From: Lentibacillus sp. JNUCC-1
Lineage (GTDB): Bacteria; Bacillota; Bacilli; Bacillales; Amphibacillaceae
Reading direction: 5' to 3'
Assembly: GCF_009741735.1 (NCBI RefSeq)
Contig: NZ_WHOH01000001.1
Coordinates: 1,054,001 to 1,118,000, forward strand
DNA length: 64,000 nt
Shown piece by piece: positions 13,200 through 22,390 of the stretch. The position numbers were made by a program, and so were the translations under genes. Under the pieces are notes generated by a model. It saw only the letters and a list, made by a program, of their open reading frames with translations, made no database searches and was not told the DNA's origin. Each line of letters begins with the position of its first letter. Position 1 is the stretch's first letter.

Positions 13200-14237
13200 C
13201 TACTTAAGCTGATGGGTTATGACATCAAGGGTCCGATATAGTTCCTCCAGTTCTTCCAATGCGTCATCTGGTTTAAAAGTATTTGGCTTCATATGGTTGA
13301 ATTTATCAAATGATGCTTTATCCCAGCCATGCCAAGAAGTTATAAGCATTCCAGGCATTCGGTTTCCAGCATCCCGTTCCTCGGCTTGGCGTTTGCTTTC
13401 GTTCAGCAAGTCCACTGCCGCTTCTGTATCAAACCAACAGGCTGGAATGACAGTAAACCCTTTATCTATGAAAATACCAATGGAAGGATAGGCTTCCAGC
13501 TTTTCATAATGCCAATCCATGATGACGATATCTTTTGGAATATGGTCAATAGCTGATGACGTGCCGAATGTGTCACCTTCCCATTCATTATAGCCTGTTG
13601 CTTCACTGCTGTTAAGACGGTCTCCCCACATAAACATCTCTACCTCACGTGTTTCTACCAAGTGGCCGTACATATCCTGAACAGCTTTCGCAAACAGCTC
13701 CCCGCGATCTTTACCGCTGCAGCGCGGACACTGATCGTCTGCAAGCGCAAATACTTCATCCATTCCAACGTGGAATGCATCGGCGTCAAATGCATCAAGC
13801 AACTCATCCATAAGATCAAACACCACCCCATTCACATCTGGGTGCAATGGACACCAACTCGGGGCAAAAAAGGCCGGCCATTCAGCGTCCTCAGGCACAT
13901 GTGGCGTTTCATCAAATTCCGGATAAGCCTTCAAGAGAGAACTGCGTCCACCGCCCCAGCCCTGATGGCCGAGACATTGCATGAGGGGAATGAGTCGAAT
14001 CCCGTTCTCTTTGCATACTGCAGCTATTTCTTTTGCATCTTCTTTCGTTAATGTGCCACCGGTCACCTCGGGGTGTGATTCAAAAACAAAATCTGTATTG
14101 CACTCCAACACAAGATGATTAATGCTTTTAGGGGCCAGAACAGTTTCAATAAATACTTTGAAGTCATCAACCAAATCATGAGAGCCGAATCGCAAATGGA
14201 AAGCCCTTACTGGTTTACTTTTATTCAACACCAACAA
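13200..14237 (-). CDS. GH20-type beta-N-acetylhexosaminidase (catalytic domain only)
   Basis: Predicted to release terminal GlcNAc or GalNAc. The 345-residue protein is essentially one barrel. The family's catalytic acid pair is visible in HVGMDE (Asp160-Glu161), preceded by LIPLMQCLGHQGW and followed by a CPRCSGK cysteine pair and ITSWHGWDK. The N-terminal alpha/beta domain common in larger GH20 enzymes is absent, and there is no signal peptide. The start is uncertain: TTG (14237), GTG or TTG within four codons all follow AAAGGGAG. It lies between the asparaginase and the TIM-barrel gene in the long minus-strand unit. In a complex N-glycan pathway it would act after the GH2 galactosidase. 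Confidence 0.83.
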   Translation of the reverse strand: MLVLNKSKPVRAFHLRFGSHDLVDDFKVFIETVLAPKSINHLVLECNTDFVFESHPEVTGGTLTKEDAKEIAAVCKENGIRLIPLMQCLGHQGWGGGRSSLLKAYPEFDETPHVPEDAEWPAFFAPSWCPLHPDVNGVVFDLMDELLDAFDADAFHVGMDEVFALADDQCPRCSGKDRGELFAKAVQDMYGHLVETREVEMFMWGDRLNSSEATGYNEWEGDTFGTSSAIDHIPKDIVIMDWHYEKLEAYPSIGIFIDKGFTVIPACWFDTEAAVDLLNESKRQAEERDAGNRMPGMLITSWHGWDKASFDKFNHMKPNTFKPDDALEELEELYRTLDVITHQLK

Positions 14238-14243
14238 CTCCCT

Positions 14244-15247
14244 TTAAAAAGTCAGTTTGAAAGAAGCTTCTTTATGTCCAACACGTTTATCATTATCGTT
14301 GAAAATGTCTTTACCGGAAATCTGATACAGTCTATTAATGGTATCTTCATTCTCATACCCGATTTGCTCTAAAATCGATGCCACGACAATCGGCCATTGT
14401 TCCTCTGTCCCGTCCAGGACTTTAAGAGAAAAGCCAAGTTGTTCTTTTTTTAGACTAAAGCAATACACACCTTGTGCGCCGCCTTTGGCCACAATATTTT
14501 TATCCATCAATAAACTTGTACAGATCGCGTCTGTACCCGAAATGATATCCGGATGTTCATTCATAAGCGCAGCTATATCGGTAACAGCCTTCTTCAGTGA
14601 TCCATCCGTGATTAACTCAGGACGAGCAAATCTTAAGTACATTTCAGCGATTTTGTTTAACGGCAGTGCATAGACTGGTACGCCGCAGCCATCTACGCCC
14701 CTTACGATCTCACTTGTTTCACTGTCAGACATCATACTGAGAGCCTGAAGTATTTCCTGCTGAACCGGATGTTCCGGTTCGTAATAACCTTCAATTGAAA
14801 CACCCAGGACTTTGGCAAGTGCAATCATGCCCAGATGTTTACCGGAGCAGTTATGGTACAGTTTTCGCTTCGGCTCACGCTGAGCTACCAGTTTATCTTT
14901 AGCCCCGGATTCAGCGGATATGCTGGATGGCATAATAGTGCTTCTTCCGGCACACCTATTTTCTCCAAAAGTTGCTCAAGTTCTTTAATATGAAATGCTT
15001 CCCCTCGATGGGAAGCTGTAATGAGTGCCGTTTCTCTGTTCGTCAAGCCGAAATACCCCTGTATATCGTGCTTAATAGCAGGGATGGCTTGAACAGGCTT
15101 AAATGCAGAGCGCAAGAAAGTCATGTGTTGTGGCTCTCCCGCACTGTATTGAATATTGCCCTCTATATTCACACCACATACGTGACCAGGATGAATATTT
15201 TCCAAAATTTCATTTCGATAATCACTCGCTAAAATCACAGAGCTCAT
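14244..15247 (-). CDS. Asparaginase II family amidohydrolase (one frameshift as read)
   Basis: About 334 residues after repair, matching the Asparaginase_II family, whose known members hydrolyse L-asparagine. Recognisable stretches are SAFKPVQAIP and ITASHRGE in the first part, then KLYHNCSGKHLGM and VDGCGVPVYALPL in the second. The frame breaks at 14903-14906; one extra G in the GGGG run gives NPGAKDKLVAQ and joins both halves. The start used is the ATG at 15247 with GGGAGG upstream. Its place inside a glycosidase unit, between GH38 and GH20, is odd for plain asparagine catabolism. It could remove Asn (or act on GlcNAc-Asn) left from N-glycopeptides, but that is inference. Confidence 0.82.
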
Positions 15248-15277
15248 GACCCTGCCTCCCTCACACAAACCATTCGC

Positions 15278-15307
15278 GGCAGATCCAGAAAGCCAACTGG
15301 ACCTGCC
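15278..15307 (-). other. Intercistronic stem-loop between GH38 and asparaginase genes
   Basis: GGCAGATCCAG (15278-15288) pairs with CTGGACCTGCC (15297-15307) with one G-U type position and an 8-base loop. No T-run follows on the minus strand, so it is more likely an mRNA-processing or stability element than a terminator. Confidence 0.45.
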
Positions 15308-15359
15308 GTGATTGATTTTTTTGGATTTCTACAGTTGAAATCATGATGCTACTCTAATG

Positions 15360-18300
15360 TTACTTCTTGAATCTTACTAAGAATGTCTTGATTTCGTATG
15401 GTTTAATGTGAAATTGGATACCCCCCAGATTTTTGGTGTTGTTGAGTGGACGTTCCATCAAGTCGCACTCCTGCCATTCTTCTATTGACCAATCACTTGA
15501 GAGCGTTGCGTTTACCCGTTTTCCATTGTATTCATGGACCCTGATAATTACAGCATCTTCATATTCTGCCTTCTTAACGGCATCAATCATAATGTTGTCA
15601 GTCGAGCTCTCAAGCAGGGACTGGCCGCGCTGGGCAGCTTCCCCTTCTGCAGATGTCAACGGATTGTTTAACTGCCATGCCTCACGGACAGTGTTTCCTT
15701 CTTGCCAGCTTCCGTCATGCGGAAGTAACGAGTATGTGAATTGATGTTCGCCAAGGTCGGCATATGGGTCGGGATGAATTGGCGACTTCAATAATGACAA
15801 ACGCATTGTCTGGTCTTTAATGTCATAACCATATTTACAATCATTCATCAAACTGACACCATAGCCGCCTTCAGACAAGTCTGCCCATTGATGCCCAACA
15901 GTTTCAAAGCGGGCATAATCCCAGCTTGTATTCCAGTGTGTTGGTCGTTTCACGTTACCGTATTGAATGTCATAGGTAGCCTCAGTCGAGCGAATGTCCA
16001 CCGGGAAAGCAACCTTCAGCAACCGCTGGCGCTCCTGCCAATCAACATGGGTTTTAAAGTCAATCCTGCGCGAATCGGCATAGGTAACCATGTCCTGGCT
16101 GATGACGGATGAACCGAATTTCCATTCAAATCTAACCACAGCTTGAAGGCTGCCATTCTCAATACATTCGACAGAGACGAGGTCTGTGACTTCAGTCATT
16201 TTTTCCTGATAGAAAATATCAATATCCCAAGCGTCAAACATCATCGGTTTGTCTTCAAAAGTTTGCAATACATTGCCGCGGGCTTTAGGTGCCAGCACTT
16301 CACGGTCATATTCTAAATCAAAAATCTTGGTTAATTGTCCCTTGTCATTCCAGCTTATGTTGTAAAACGGAGTACTCAGCCCACCTTCATGTAATGTAAA
16401 AGGACTGTCTTCGTTGAGTCCAGCAGAGGCTTTTTTGAACGTAACAGAAGCATACCCCATTGAAGGCACATCTTTCACCTGAACATAATGACCGCCATCT
16501 GCACGCTGGGCATCCAACCATGTCCCATTTTCATCTTGCCATGTGCCATCTGCATCCACATCGATATAAATCAGGTCGTTACGCTTCCATGGAGCCGAGT
16601 TAAATACGGTCCATGTATTCTCATTTTGACTGAGCAACGACGTGCTCGCCTGTGCCCAAGCGTCACGCCCCCACTGTTCAGCTTCCTGATATTCTACCTT
16701 TGCGTCTTCGTAAACTTCAGTAATCGATGAACCGGGAATAATGTCATGGAACTGATTACGCAGGATGGTTTTCCAGCCGTCTGTTAACGCTGTGGCTGGG
16801 TAATCAGCCATTGTCTTAGCTTCTAAGCCAGCCAATACATTCAGCCATTCAGTTTCACGGTACAGCAGTTCCAGTTTTCGGTTCATACGTTTAACGAAGG
16901 CTTGAGAGGTGTAGGTCCCTCTATGAAACTCGAGATACAGCTCGCCATCCCAAGTGTGTACATACCCTTCCGTATTTTCAATGTTATGATGCAGCTGCTT
17001 GAAGAAGTCGCCGGCACGTGCAGGCTTGGCATGAGGTAAACCCGGCATATCATCAATGCGCTTGCGCATCTCGAGCATATCACGGTTTACTCCACCGCCA
17101 CCATCTCCATAGCCATACGAAAGAAGCAAATCTTGGTTGATATTCTTGTCTTTATACTCCTCCCAAGATTCTTTAATGACCTGAGGCGTGACAAAACCAT
17201 TGTATGTATAATAAGTCGATTCCGGCCAAGGCTCCGCAGTCGTGATAAAGTGAGTCAATATTTCGCTGCCGTCAATACCCCGCCAGTAAAATGTATCATG
17301 AGGCATTCTGTTATACTGGTTCCAACTGATTTTTGTTGTCATAAACGTTTTAATGCCGGACTTTTTCAAAATCTGCGGAAGTGCCCAGCTATAGCCAAAT
17401 ACATCCGGCAGCCAGAGGTATTCGGTTTCTTGATTGAATTCCTCACGAAGAAAATTGGATCCGAGTAACAATTGCCGCACAAGGGACTCTCCCGAAGGAA
17501 TGTTGCAATCGGCTTCAAGCCACATACCGCCTTCTGCTTCCCAGCGTCCTTCGTTGATTCGCTGTTTCATTTGTTCGTAGATTTCAGGGTAGTCTTCTTT
17601 GATATACTCATATAACTGTGGCTGGCTCTGAAGGAATAAATATTCAGGGTATTCCTCCATCAGACGTAAAACAGTTGAAAACGAACGCGCACCTTTCTCA
17701 CGGGTATGCTTAAGTTGCCATAACCAAGCCACGTCAATGTGTGTGTGTCCGACACAATGAAACGTCACATCATGGTGCTTTTCAATTTTTTTCATTTGCT
17801 CTGCTAAGTAATTCCCTGCTTCATATACGGTTTGATAAAAGGCATCAGAACCGGGATTTAGCCACTCGATTAAGTTTAAGGAATGGTTAAGCGCCTGCAA
17901 AAGCTGATGTTTCTCAGACTGTTCGTCTGTAAGAACAGCTACGGTTTCGATAACAGCACGGGCATCATAATAGTACGTATCTACTTTTTCATCTAACCAA
18001 GCAAGATCGGCACGTTTGAATTTATATTCCTGGTCTTGAGGCATCCCGCCGCCTTCCATTCCAGACCAGAGACGGAAATCCAGTACTGCCGTCGCTCCCG
18101 CTTTATCACTTGGGAAAAATACTTCTTTATGATTGGAGTCCACTCCCTGATAAGGTTTCCCGTCAAGGAAAAGCAGTGACTCAAACCCTGAGTTGTTGCC
18201 GCCTCCTGTATTGCCAAAGTCAAAAACCCCGACAATTTTCTTCTCAGACCAATTGTCAGGTAATATGATTTCTTTGGAAAGCCACGCATAAAGATCTCGA

Positions 18301-18482
18301 CCTTTCCAATGATCCCCTATTGATACGGTTTTTGCCCCAACTGCGGGTTTGTCAGATGGATGCGTGCCAATTTCTCCAGCATCTTCTACAAATTGCCATT
18401 CCTTCAGGCTGGTTTTATCTCTATACCTGTATTCTGATAGTTCATTAATTCTTGCTTGGGCTTTTCTTTCAGTGAAAAACAC
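15360..18482 (-). CDS. GH38 alpha-mannosidase (large type)
   Basis: A 1,040-residue alpha-mannosidase. An N-terminal galactose-binding-like domain precedes the catalytic barrel, where HTHIDVAWLW (about residues 246-255) gives the zinc ligands and WLPDVFGYSWALPQ holds the nucleophile (about Asp360). The C-terminal half has the beta-sandwich domains normal for the family, including LWSGMEGG earlier and FQFHIKPYEIKTFLVRF-like ending. The start is a GTG with GGGAGG ten bases upstream. It is the first enzyme gene after the LplABC importer genes and so is likely co-transcribed with them. It differs clearly from the second GH38 gene at 26823-29531, so the pair may share out alpha-1,2/1,3/1,6 linkages. 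Confidence 0.92.
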   Translation of the reverse strand: MFFTERKAQARINELSEYRYRDKTSLKEWQFVEDAGEIGTHPSDKPAVGAKTVSIGDHWKGRDLYAWLSKEIILPDNWSEKKIVGVFDFGNTGGGNNSGFESLLFLDGKPYQGVDSNHKEVFFPSDKAGATAVLDFRLWSGMEGGGMPQDQEYKFKRADLAWLDEKVDTYYYDARAVIETVAVLTDEQSEKHQLLQALNHSLNLIEWLNPGSDAFYQTVYEAGNYLAEQMKKIEKHHDVTFHCVGHTHIDVAWLWQLKHTREKGARSFSTVLRLMEEYPEYLFLQSQPQLYEYIKEDYPEIYEQMKQRINEGRWEAEGGMWLEADCNIPSGESLVRQLLLGSNFLREEFNQETEYLWLPDVFGYSWALPQILKKSGIKTFMTTKISWNQYNRMPHDTFYWRGIDGSEILTHFITTAEPWPESTYYTYNGFVTPQVIKESWEEYKDKNINQDLLLSYGYGDGGGGVNRDMLEMRKRIDDMPGLPHAKPARAGDFFKQLHHNIENTEGYVHTWDGELYLEFHRGTYTSQAFVKRMNRKLELLYRETEWLNVLAGLEAKTMADYPATALTDGWKTILRNQFHDIIPGSSITEVYEDAKVEYQEAEQWGRDAWAQASTSLLSQNENTWTVFNSAPWKRNDLIYIDVDADGTWQDENGTWLDAQRADGGHYVQVKDVPSMGYASVTFKKASAGLNEDSPFTLHEGGLSTPFYNISWNDKGQLTKIFDLEYDREVLAPKARGNVLQTFEDKPMMFDAWDIDIFYQEKMTEVTDLVSVECIENGSLQAVVRFEWKFGSSVISQDMVTYADSRRIDFKTHVDWQERQRLLKVAFPVDIRSTEATYDIQYGNVKRPTHWNTSWDYARFETVGHQWADLSEGGYGVSLMNDCKYGYDIKDQTMRLSLLKSPIHPDPYADLGEHQFTYSLLPHDGSWQEGNTVREAWQLNNPLTSAEGEAAQRGQSLLESSTDNIMIDAVKKAEYEDAVIIRVHEYNGKRVNATLSSDWSIEEWQECDLMERPLNNTKNLGGIQFHIKPYEIKTFLVRFKK

Positions 18483-18527
18483 GTTGTAATGACCTCCCTC
18501 AATATCTTTATTTCATTTTATGGTGAA

Positions 18528-18555
18528 GGCTTGTATACACGATTGTATACAAGCC
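18528..18555 (-). other. Intercistronic stem-loop after the sugar-binding lipoprotein gene
   Basis: A perfect 12-bp inverted repeat (GGCTTGTATACA and its complement, 4-base loop) in the 80-base gap between the binding-protein and GH38 genes. No T-run follows on the minus strand. Such hairpins after binding-protein genes often keep that part of the mRNA more abundant; that role is inferred here. Confidence 0.55.
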
Positions 18556-18562
18556 CCCAGTT

Positions 18563-20170
18563 TTATTCGCCTGCTTCTGCCCAGCGATCGTAGGCTTTCT
18601 GATGCAGTTCTACATATTTGTCAACATCCATGTTTTCGATGGTTTTGATATACTCATCCCACTCGTCAAAAGATTTCACGCCTGTGATGAATTTAGCTTC
18701 CATTTGTCTTACATATGATTTTAGATCAACTTCGATTGTGTTGATTTCTTTTTGCTCATCACTTGAGAAGTACACTAGAGGAAATGGAACTTCGCCGTAA
18801 GCATCAATTTTTTCCTCTGTTTCTGCAGTCAAATACTCATCAAACTCAGATAGTTCCTGATACTGTTTTGGTGTTTTCAAAGTCGGTGTTACGATACCAT
18901 AGTCCGGTGTTAAAGTGGCCCGATATTCTTCTCTTGATTCATATCCTTCAGGTGGATCGAGTTCAATTTTCGTTTCCTTATTTTCATCCCATTCCCAGAT
19001 ATAGCCTTCAGGCCCCATATTCAGCTCTTCCCAGCCATCTTGTGAATAAAAGTAGTCCACCCAACGCATAGCTGCTTCTGGATTAGGATTATCACTTGAA
19101 AGAGCAAATGCACCTCTTTGAATTCCTGAGTTCATTGGCACAACGGGCTCTTTATCAGGATCTTGTGTTAAAGGATAAAACATAGGATTGTTCATAGCTT
19201 CTTCTTCAGTCTCACCTGTTGTGAAGAAGGAGAACCAATCAGGAAATACTCCAAGACGATTGTTTTGCCCTTTAGCCTTTTTCTGTTCATCTGATTGCGA
19301 AAATGTTTCTGGGTCAAGAAGTTTTTCTTCATACAATTTGTTCATATACTTGAGATACTCTTTATACTCTGGCTGAACGGGGGTATATCTGACATCACCG
19401 TCTTGTTCTTCGATACCCCATTCTTTCATACCGAAAGCAGCCATAATCCAAGGGCGTGTGCTGTCCATTTCAACATCGAGCAATGGAATCTCATCGGCTT
19501 CACCATTTCCATTCGGATCTTCATCACGGAAACGCTTAAGTAATTCATAAAACTCATCAGTGGTTTTTGGAAGTTCTTCAACACCTAAGGCATCTAACCA
19601 TTGACCATTATACCAGAGCGGGCCTCTGATCCAGCTTGATGAATACTCGGTGCTGACCATTGGCAATGTGTAAATATGCCCGTCTAAAGATGTAATCGAC
19701 TTTTCAATGTCAGGTCTATCTTCAAGCATTTGTTTAACGTTAGGTGCATATTCATCAATTAAGTCTTCAAGTGGAAGCAAGATGCCTTGCGCACCGTAGT
19801 CAACTTCCATCGCTGGTGTTAGATTTGATGTACCAGCACCAAAAATCACATCCTGAATATCACCACTTGCAAATGCTAGGTTCAAGTTTGTCTGAAAGTC
19901 ATTCAGTGGTGGTGTATGATAGTCAAAATAAACATTAGTTCTCTCGGAATACTCTTGAAGAAAAGGCATATCCTCCCACTCAGCCAATCCTGTTCCTGGT
20001 GCGATCATTGAAAGTGTAATCTCTTCATCGACAATTGGATATCCTTCTTTATTAACTTCTACATCAGCTGCAGCATCATTGTTTTTATCATCGTTGTCTT
20101 CTGAAGAACAAGCCGCAAACAAGCCTAGTGACAGTACAGCGATGAAAGTCAGCATTAATAGTTTCTTCAC
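18563..20170 (-). CDS. Extracellular sugar-binding lipoprotein of an LplA/YtcQ-type ABC importer
   Basis: A 535-residue solute-binding protein. The N-terminus is a lipoprotein signal with lipobox FAACSSED, so it is anchored outside the membrane by Cys21. A very acidic linker and a two-lobed family 1 binding fold follow, with typical LplA-like motifs such as PWIMAAFGMKEWG and YGDVRYTP-like segments, plus SDNPNPEAAMRWVDYFYS near residue 360. It forms the importer with the two permeases encoded just upstream. The ligand is probably a mannose-rich oligosaccharide, judged from the enzymes that follow. High Asp/Glu content fits a salt-adapted organism. The ATG has a GGGG-type site about nine bases upstream. 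Confidence 0.9.
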   Translation of the reverse strand: MKKLLMLTFIAVLSLGLFAACSSEDNDDKNNDAAADVEVNKEGYPIVDEEITLSMIAPGTGLAEWEDMPFLQEYSERTNVYFDYHTPPLNDFQTNLNLAFASGDIQDVIFGAGTSNLTPAMEVDYGAQGILLPLEDLIDEYAPNVKQMLEDRPDIEKSITSLDGHIYTLPMVSTEYSSSWIRGPLWYNGQWLDALGVEELPKTTDEFYELLKRFRDEDPNGNGEADEIPLLDVEMDSTRPWIMAAFGMKEWGIEEQDGDVRYTPVQPEYKEYLKYMNKLYEEKLLDPETFSQSDEQKKAKGQNNRLGVFPDWFSFFTTGETEEEAMNNPMFYPLTQDPDKEPVVPMNSGIQRGAFALSSDNPNPEAAMRWVDYFYSQDGWEELNMGPEGYIWEWDENKETKIELDPPEGYESREEYRATLTPDYGIVTPTLKTPKQYQELSEFDEYLTAETEEKIDAYGEVPFPLVYFSSDEQKEINTIEVDLKSYVRQMEAKFITGVKSFDEWDEYIKTIENMDVDKYVELHQKAYDRWAEAGE

Positions 20171-20261
20171 GTTATTTCTCCCCTTTTTAATTTATAAAAT
20201 TAAAGCATTACATTGCATTAGAACTGATTAACCGAGCATCACCTCCCTTATTGCCGACCGA

Positions 20262-21173
20262 TTAACCTTTTAATGAGCCAATCATTACGCCTTGCACGAA
20301 ATATCTCTGAAGGAATGGATAAACGATGATTATTGGCAAGGTTGAAACAATCATGACCCCGTATTTAATGATTGCCGCCAGCTGCTGTTTACTATGCATA
20401 ATTTCAGCCATGCTGCCAGTCATATTGGTATTTTGTGATGCCATTTCCTGTAATACTAAAATTTCTCGCAGTACCATTTGTAGGGGGTACAATGAACGGT
20501 CAGACAGATAAATTAAAGCGTTAAAATAACTATTCCAATGTCCCACTCCGTAGAATAGAGCCATTACTGCAATAATCGGTGCTGAGAGTGGTAAGACAAT
20601 TTTAAAGAACAGTTTAAAATTAGAGCACCCGTCAATTTTAGCGGATTCCTCCAATTCAGTTGGAATCGTACTCTGGAAGAACACCCTTGCAATGACAATA
20701 TTCCAGATGGCCGCTGCGTTTGGTAGCACCATAGCCCAGATCGTGTCAATCAATCCCAAGTTTTTGACGACCAAGTATGTTGGAATTAAACCACCTGAAA
20801 AGAACATTGTCAGGACGAACATTCCTGTAAAGAAATTTCGGCCGACGAAGTCTTTTCTACCAAGGGCATATGCTGCTGGAAGGGTTACAGCCAGGTTGAT
20901 GGTTGTACCGAGTACCGTATAAAAAATTGTATTTAAATACCCACGCCAGATTGCATCATTTTGAAAAATCAACCTGTACCCTTCAAACGTGATGTCTTTT
21001 GGAAACAACCACATCTTTCCAGAGTTAACGGCTGCGGGATCACTGATTGAAGCACTAATGATATATATCAGTGGATAAAGCACGACTGCCATCGCAATTG
21101 TCAGAAATGAATAGTTAAAGATTTTAAAGGTTGTATCAGCTTTTAAATCTTTGATGTGTGTATGTGAATTCAC
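20262..21173 (-). CDS. ABC sugar importer permease, LplC/YtcP type
   Basis: A 303-residue inner-membrane permease with about six membrane helices. The EAA loop that contacts the ATPase is seen in IPTELEESAKIDGCSNFKLFFKIVLP. The C-terminus ends QRYFVQGVMIGSLKG, as in carbohydrate uptake permeases. The start is a GTG with AAAGGAGG eight bases upstream. It is encoded between the second permease (21188-22159) and the binding protein (18563-20170), an arrangement matching LplBCA-type systems. No ATPase gene lies in the unit, so it probably uses a shared MsmX-like ATPase encoded elsewhere. Confidence 0.92.
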   Translation of the reverse strand: MNSHTHIKDLKADTTFKIFNYSFLTIAMAVVLYPLIYIISASISDPAAVNSGKMWLFPKDITFEGYRLIFQNDAIWRGYLNTIFYTVLGTTINLAVTLPAAYALGRKDFVGRNFFTGMFVLTMFFSGGLIPTYLVVKNLGLIDTIWAMVLPNAAAIWNIVIARVFFQSTIPTELEESAKIDGCSNFKLFFKIVLPLSAPIIAVMALFYGVGHWNSYFNALIYLSDRSLYPLQMVLREILVLQEMASQNTNMTGSMAEIMHSKQQLAAIIKYGVMIVSTLPIIIVYPFLQRYFVQGVMIGSLKG

Positions 21174-21187
21174 GCCTTATTCCTCCT

Positions 21188-22159
21188 TTACCATAGACTG
21201 GTTTCGCTGGTTTTTCTTGCGATTTGGTTAACCGTTACAAGTAATATTGCGTTAATAATCGCATTGAACAAACCAACTGCTGCCGCAAAGCTATATTGTC
21301 CGTCCAATAGTCCAGCCTGGTACACAAATGTTGCAATAACGTTGGAAGACTCCAAGTTCAATGGGTTCTGCAACAAGAGAATCTTTTCAAAGCCCATTGC
21401 CATAATATTACCGACGTTCATAATCAACAAAATAACCATCGTTGGAATAATGGTAGGAATATTAATGTAAATAATACGTTGCCAGCGTGTAGCGCCATCC
21501 ACAATTGCCGCTTCATGCTGCTGAGGGTCCACTGCTGATAATGCAGCTAAGTAAATAATTGTTCCCCAACCTGTGTTTTGCCAGACACCTGACATAACAT
21601 AAACCGTCTTAAACCACTTTGGGTCTTCCATAAATGGAATCGGATCAAAGCCAAGTAGTTGAATGGCATGGTTAATGATACCTGTTGCTGGTGCAAGGAA
21701 TGCAATAACCATACCAGCCAACACTACAACTGAAATGAAATGTGGGGCATATGTAATTGTCTGTACCGATTTTTTATAAAAACCATCTTTTGCTTCGTTA
21801 AGAGCAAGTGCCAATATGATCGGTAATGGGAAACCTACGATCAGCTCGTATATACTAATACCCAGCGTGTTCTTTATGAGATCCCAAAAGTAGTAGGAAT
21901 CGAAAAAGCGTTTAAAATGATCAAAACCTACCCATTCGCTCCCCCAAATCCCTGCAGCGGGCATAAAATCTTTAAAGGCAATTTGTATCCCGTACATAGG
22001 AAAATAGTGAAAGATAAGAAAGTATAAGAAAGCTGGAAGAATTAATATATACAGTTGCCAGTTTTGGATGATCCTTTTATTTCTTTCTCGTCTTCTTTTT
22101 TGTCTGAAGTACTTTTTACTATGACCTTGTGAAATTGCGTTGTTTGATTGATTATTCAC
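21188..22159 (-). CDS. ABC sugar importer permease, LplB/YtcP-partner type
   Basis: A 323-residue permease. It has a basic N-terminus (KRRRERNKR), a first helix near residues 32-55, and an EAA loop seen in AAIVDGATRWQRIIYINIPTI near residue 218. It pairs with the permease of 20262-21173. The start is GTG at 22157-22159, eight bases after GGAGGG; an ATG immediately followed by TGA overlaps the site in another frame. It is the first gene of the importer and enzyme unit, directly behind a promoter with two AraC-type direct repeats and a cre-like site (22178-22314). Confidence 0.92.
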   Translation of the reverse strand: MNNQSNNAISQGHSKKYFRQKRRRERNKRIIQNWQLYILILPAFLYFLIFHYFPMYGIQIAFKDFMPAAGIWGSEWVGFDHFKRFFDSYYFWDLIKNTLGISIYELIVGFPLPIILALALNEAKDGFYKKSVQTITYAPHFISVVVLAGMVIAFLAPATGIINHAIQLLGFDPIPFMEDPKWFKTVYVMSGVWQNTGWGTIIYLAALSAVDPQQHEAAIVDGATRWQRIIYINIPTIIPTMVILLIMNVGNIMAMGFEKILLLQNPLNLESSNVIATFVYQAGLLDGQYSFAAAVGLFNAIINAILLVTVNQIARKTSETSLW

Positions 22160-22177
22160 ATCGATCGCCCTCCTTTT

Positions 22178-22193
22178 ATGTAACTGCTTTCAT
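22178..22193 (-). promoter_or_regulatory. cre-like site (CcpA) at the importer promoter
   Basis: On the minus strand ATGAAAGCAGTTACAT fits the cre consensus WTGNAANCGNWNNCAW except for A in place of the central G. It overlaps the end of the -10 (22192-22197) and the expected start of transcription, the usual place for carbon-catabolite repression. Confidence 0.5.
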
Positions 22194-22220
22194 TTAATCA
22201 CGCGAAAAGAAATTGCTCAA
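22192..22220 (-). promoter_or_regulatory. Promoter of the LplBCA-GH38 unit
   Basis: On the minus strand -35 TTGAGC (22215-22220), a 17-base spacer and -10 TTAAAT (22192-22197). The -35 overlaps the end of the nearer AraC-type repeat, the arrangement expected for an activator contacting RNA polymerase. Confidence 0.55.
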
Positions 22221-22314
22221 TATGTGGTTTTTGTATTCGTTTTCATATATGAGTGCTTTCCTAACACAAAGCCTACTTCATCTTGATTTCCAATCTATTC
22301 AATATGTGGTTTTT
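22217..22314. promoter_or_regulatory. Pair of 16-bp direct repeats, likely AraC-regulator binding sites
   Basis: TCAATATGTGGTTTTT occurs at 22217-22232 and again at 22299-22314, identical and 82 bp apart. The first touches the -35 of the importer promoter. The adjacent membrane AraC regulator (22391-24640) is the obvious candidate to bind them. Confidence 0.6.
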
Positions 22315-22352
22315 ATTATGATGTGTGAAATTTATGCTACTATTGAAGGTCG

Positions 22353-22383
22353 AAAAAAAGCCCCGCCGCTTGGTGTCAGGGGC
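22353..22383 (-). terminator. Rho-independent terminator of the AraC regulator gene
   Basis: On the minus strand GCCCC pairs with GGGGC across a 14-base loop and is followed by seven T. It lies directly after the regulator stop and before the importer promoter. Confidence 0.65.
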
Positions 22384-22390
22384 GAGACTG

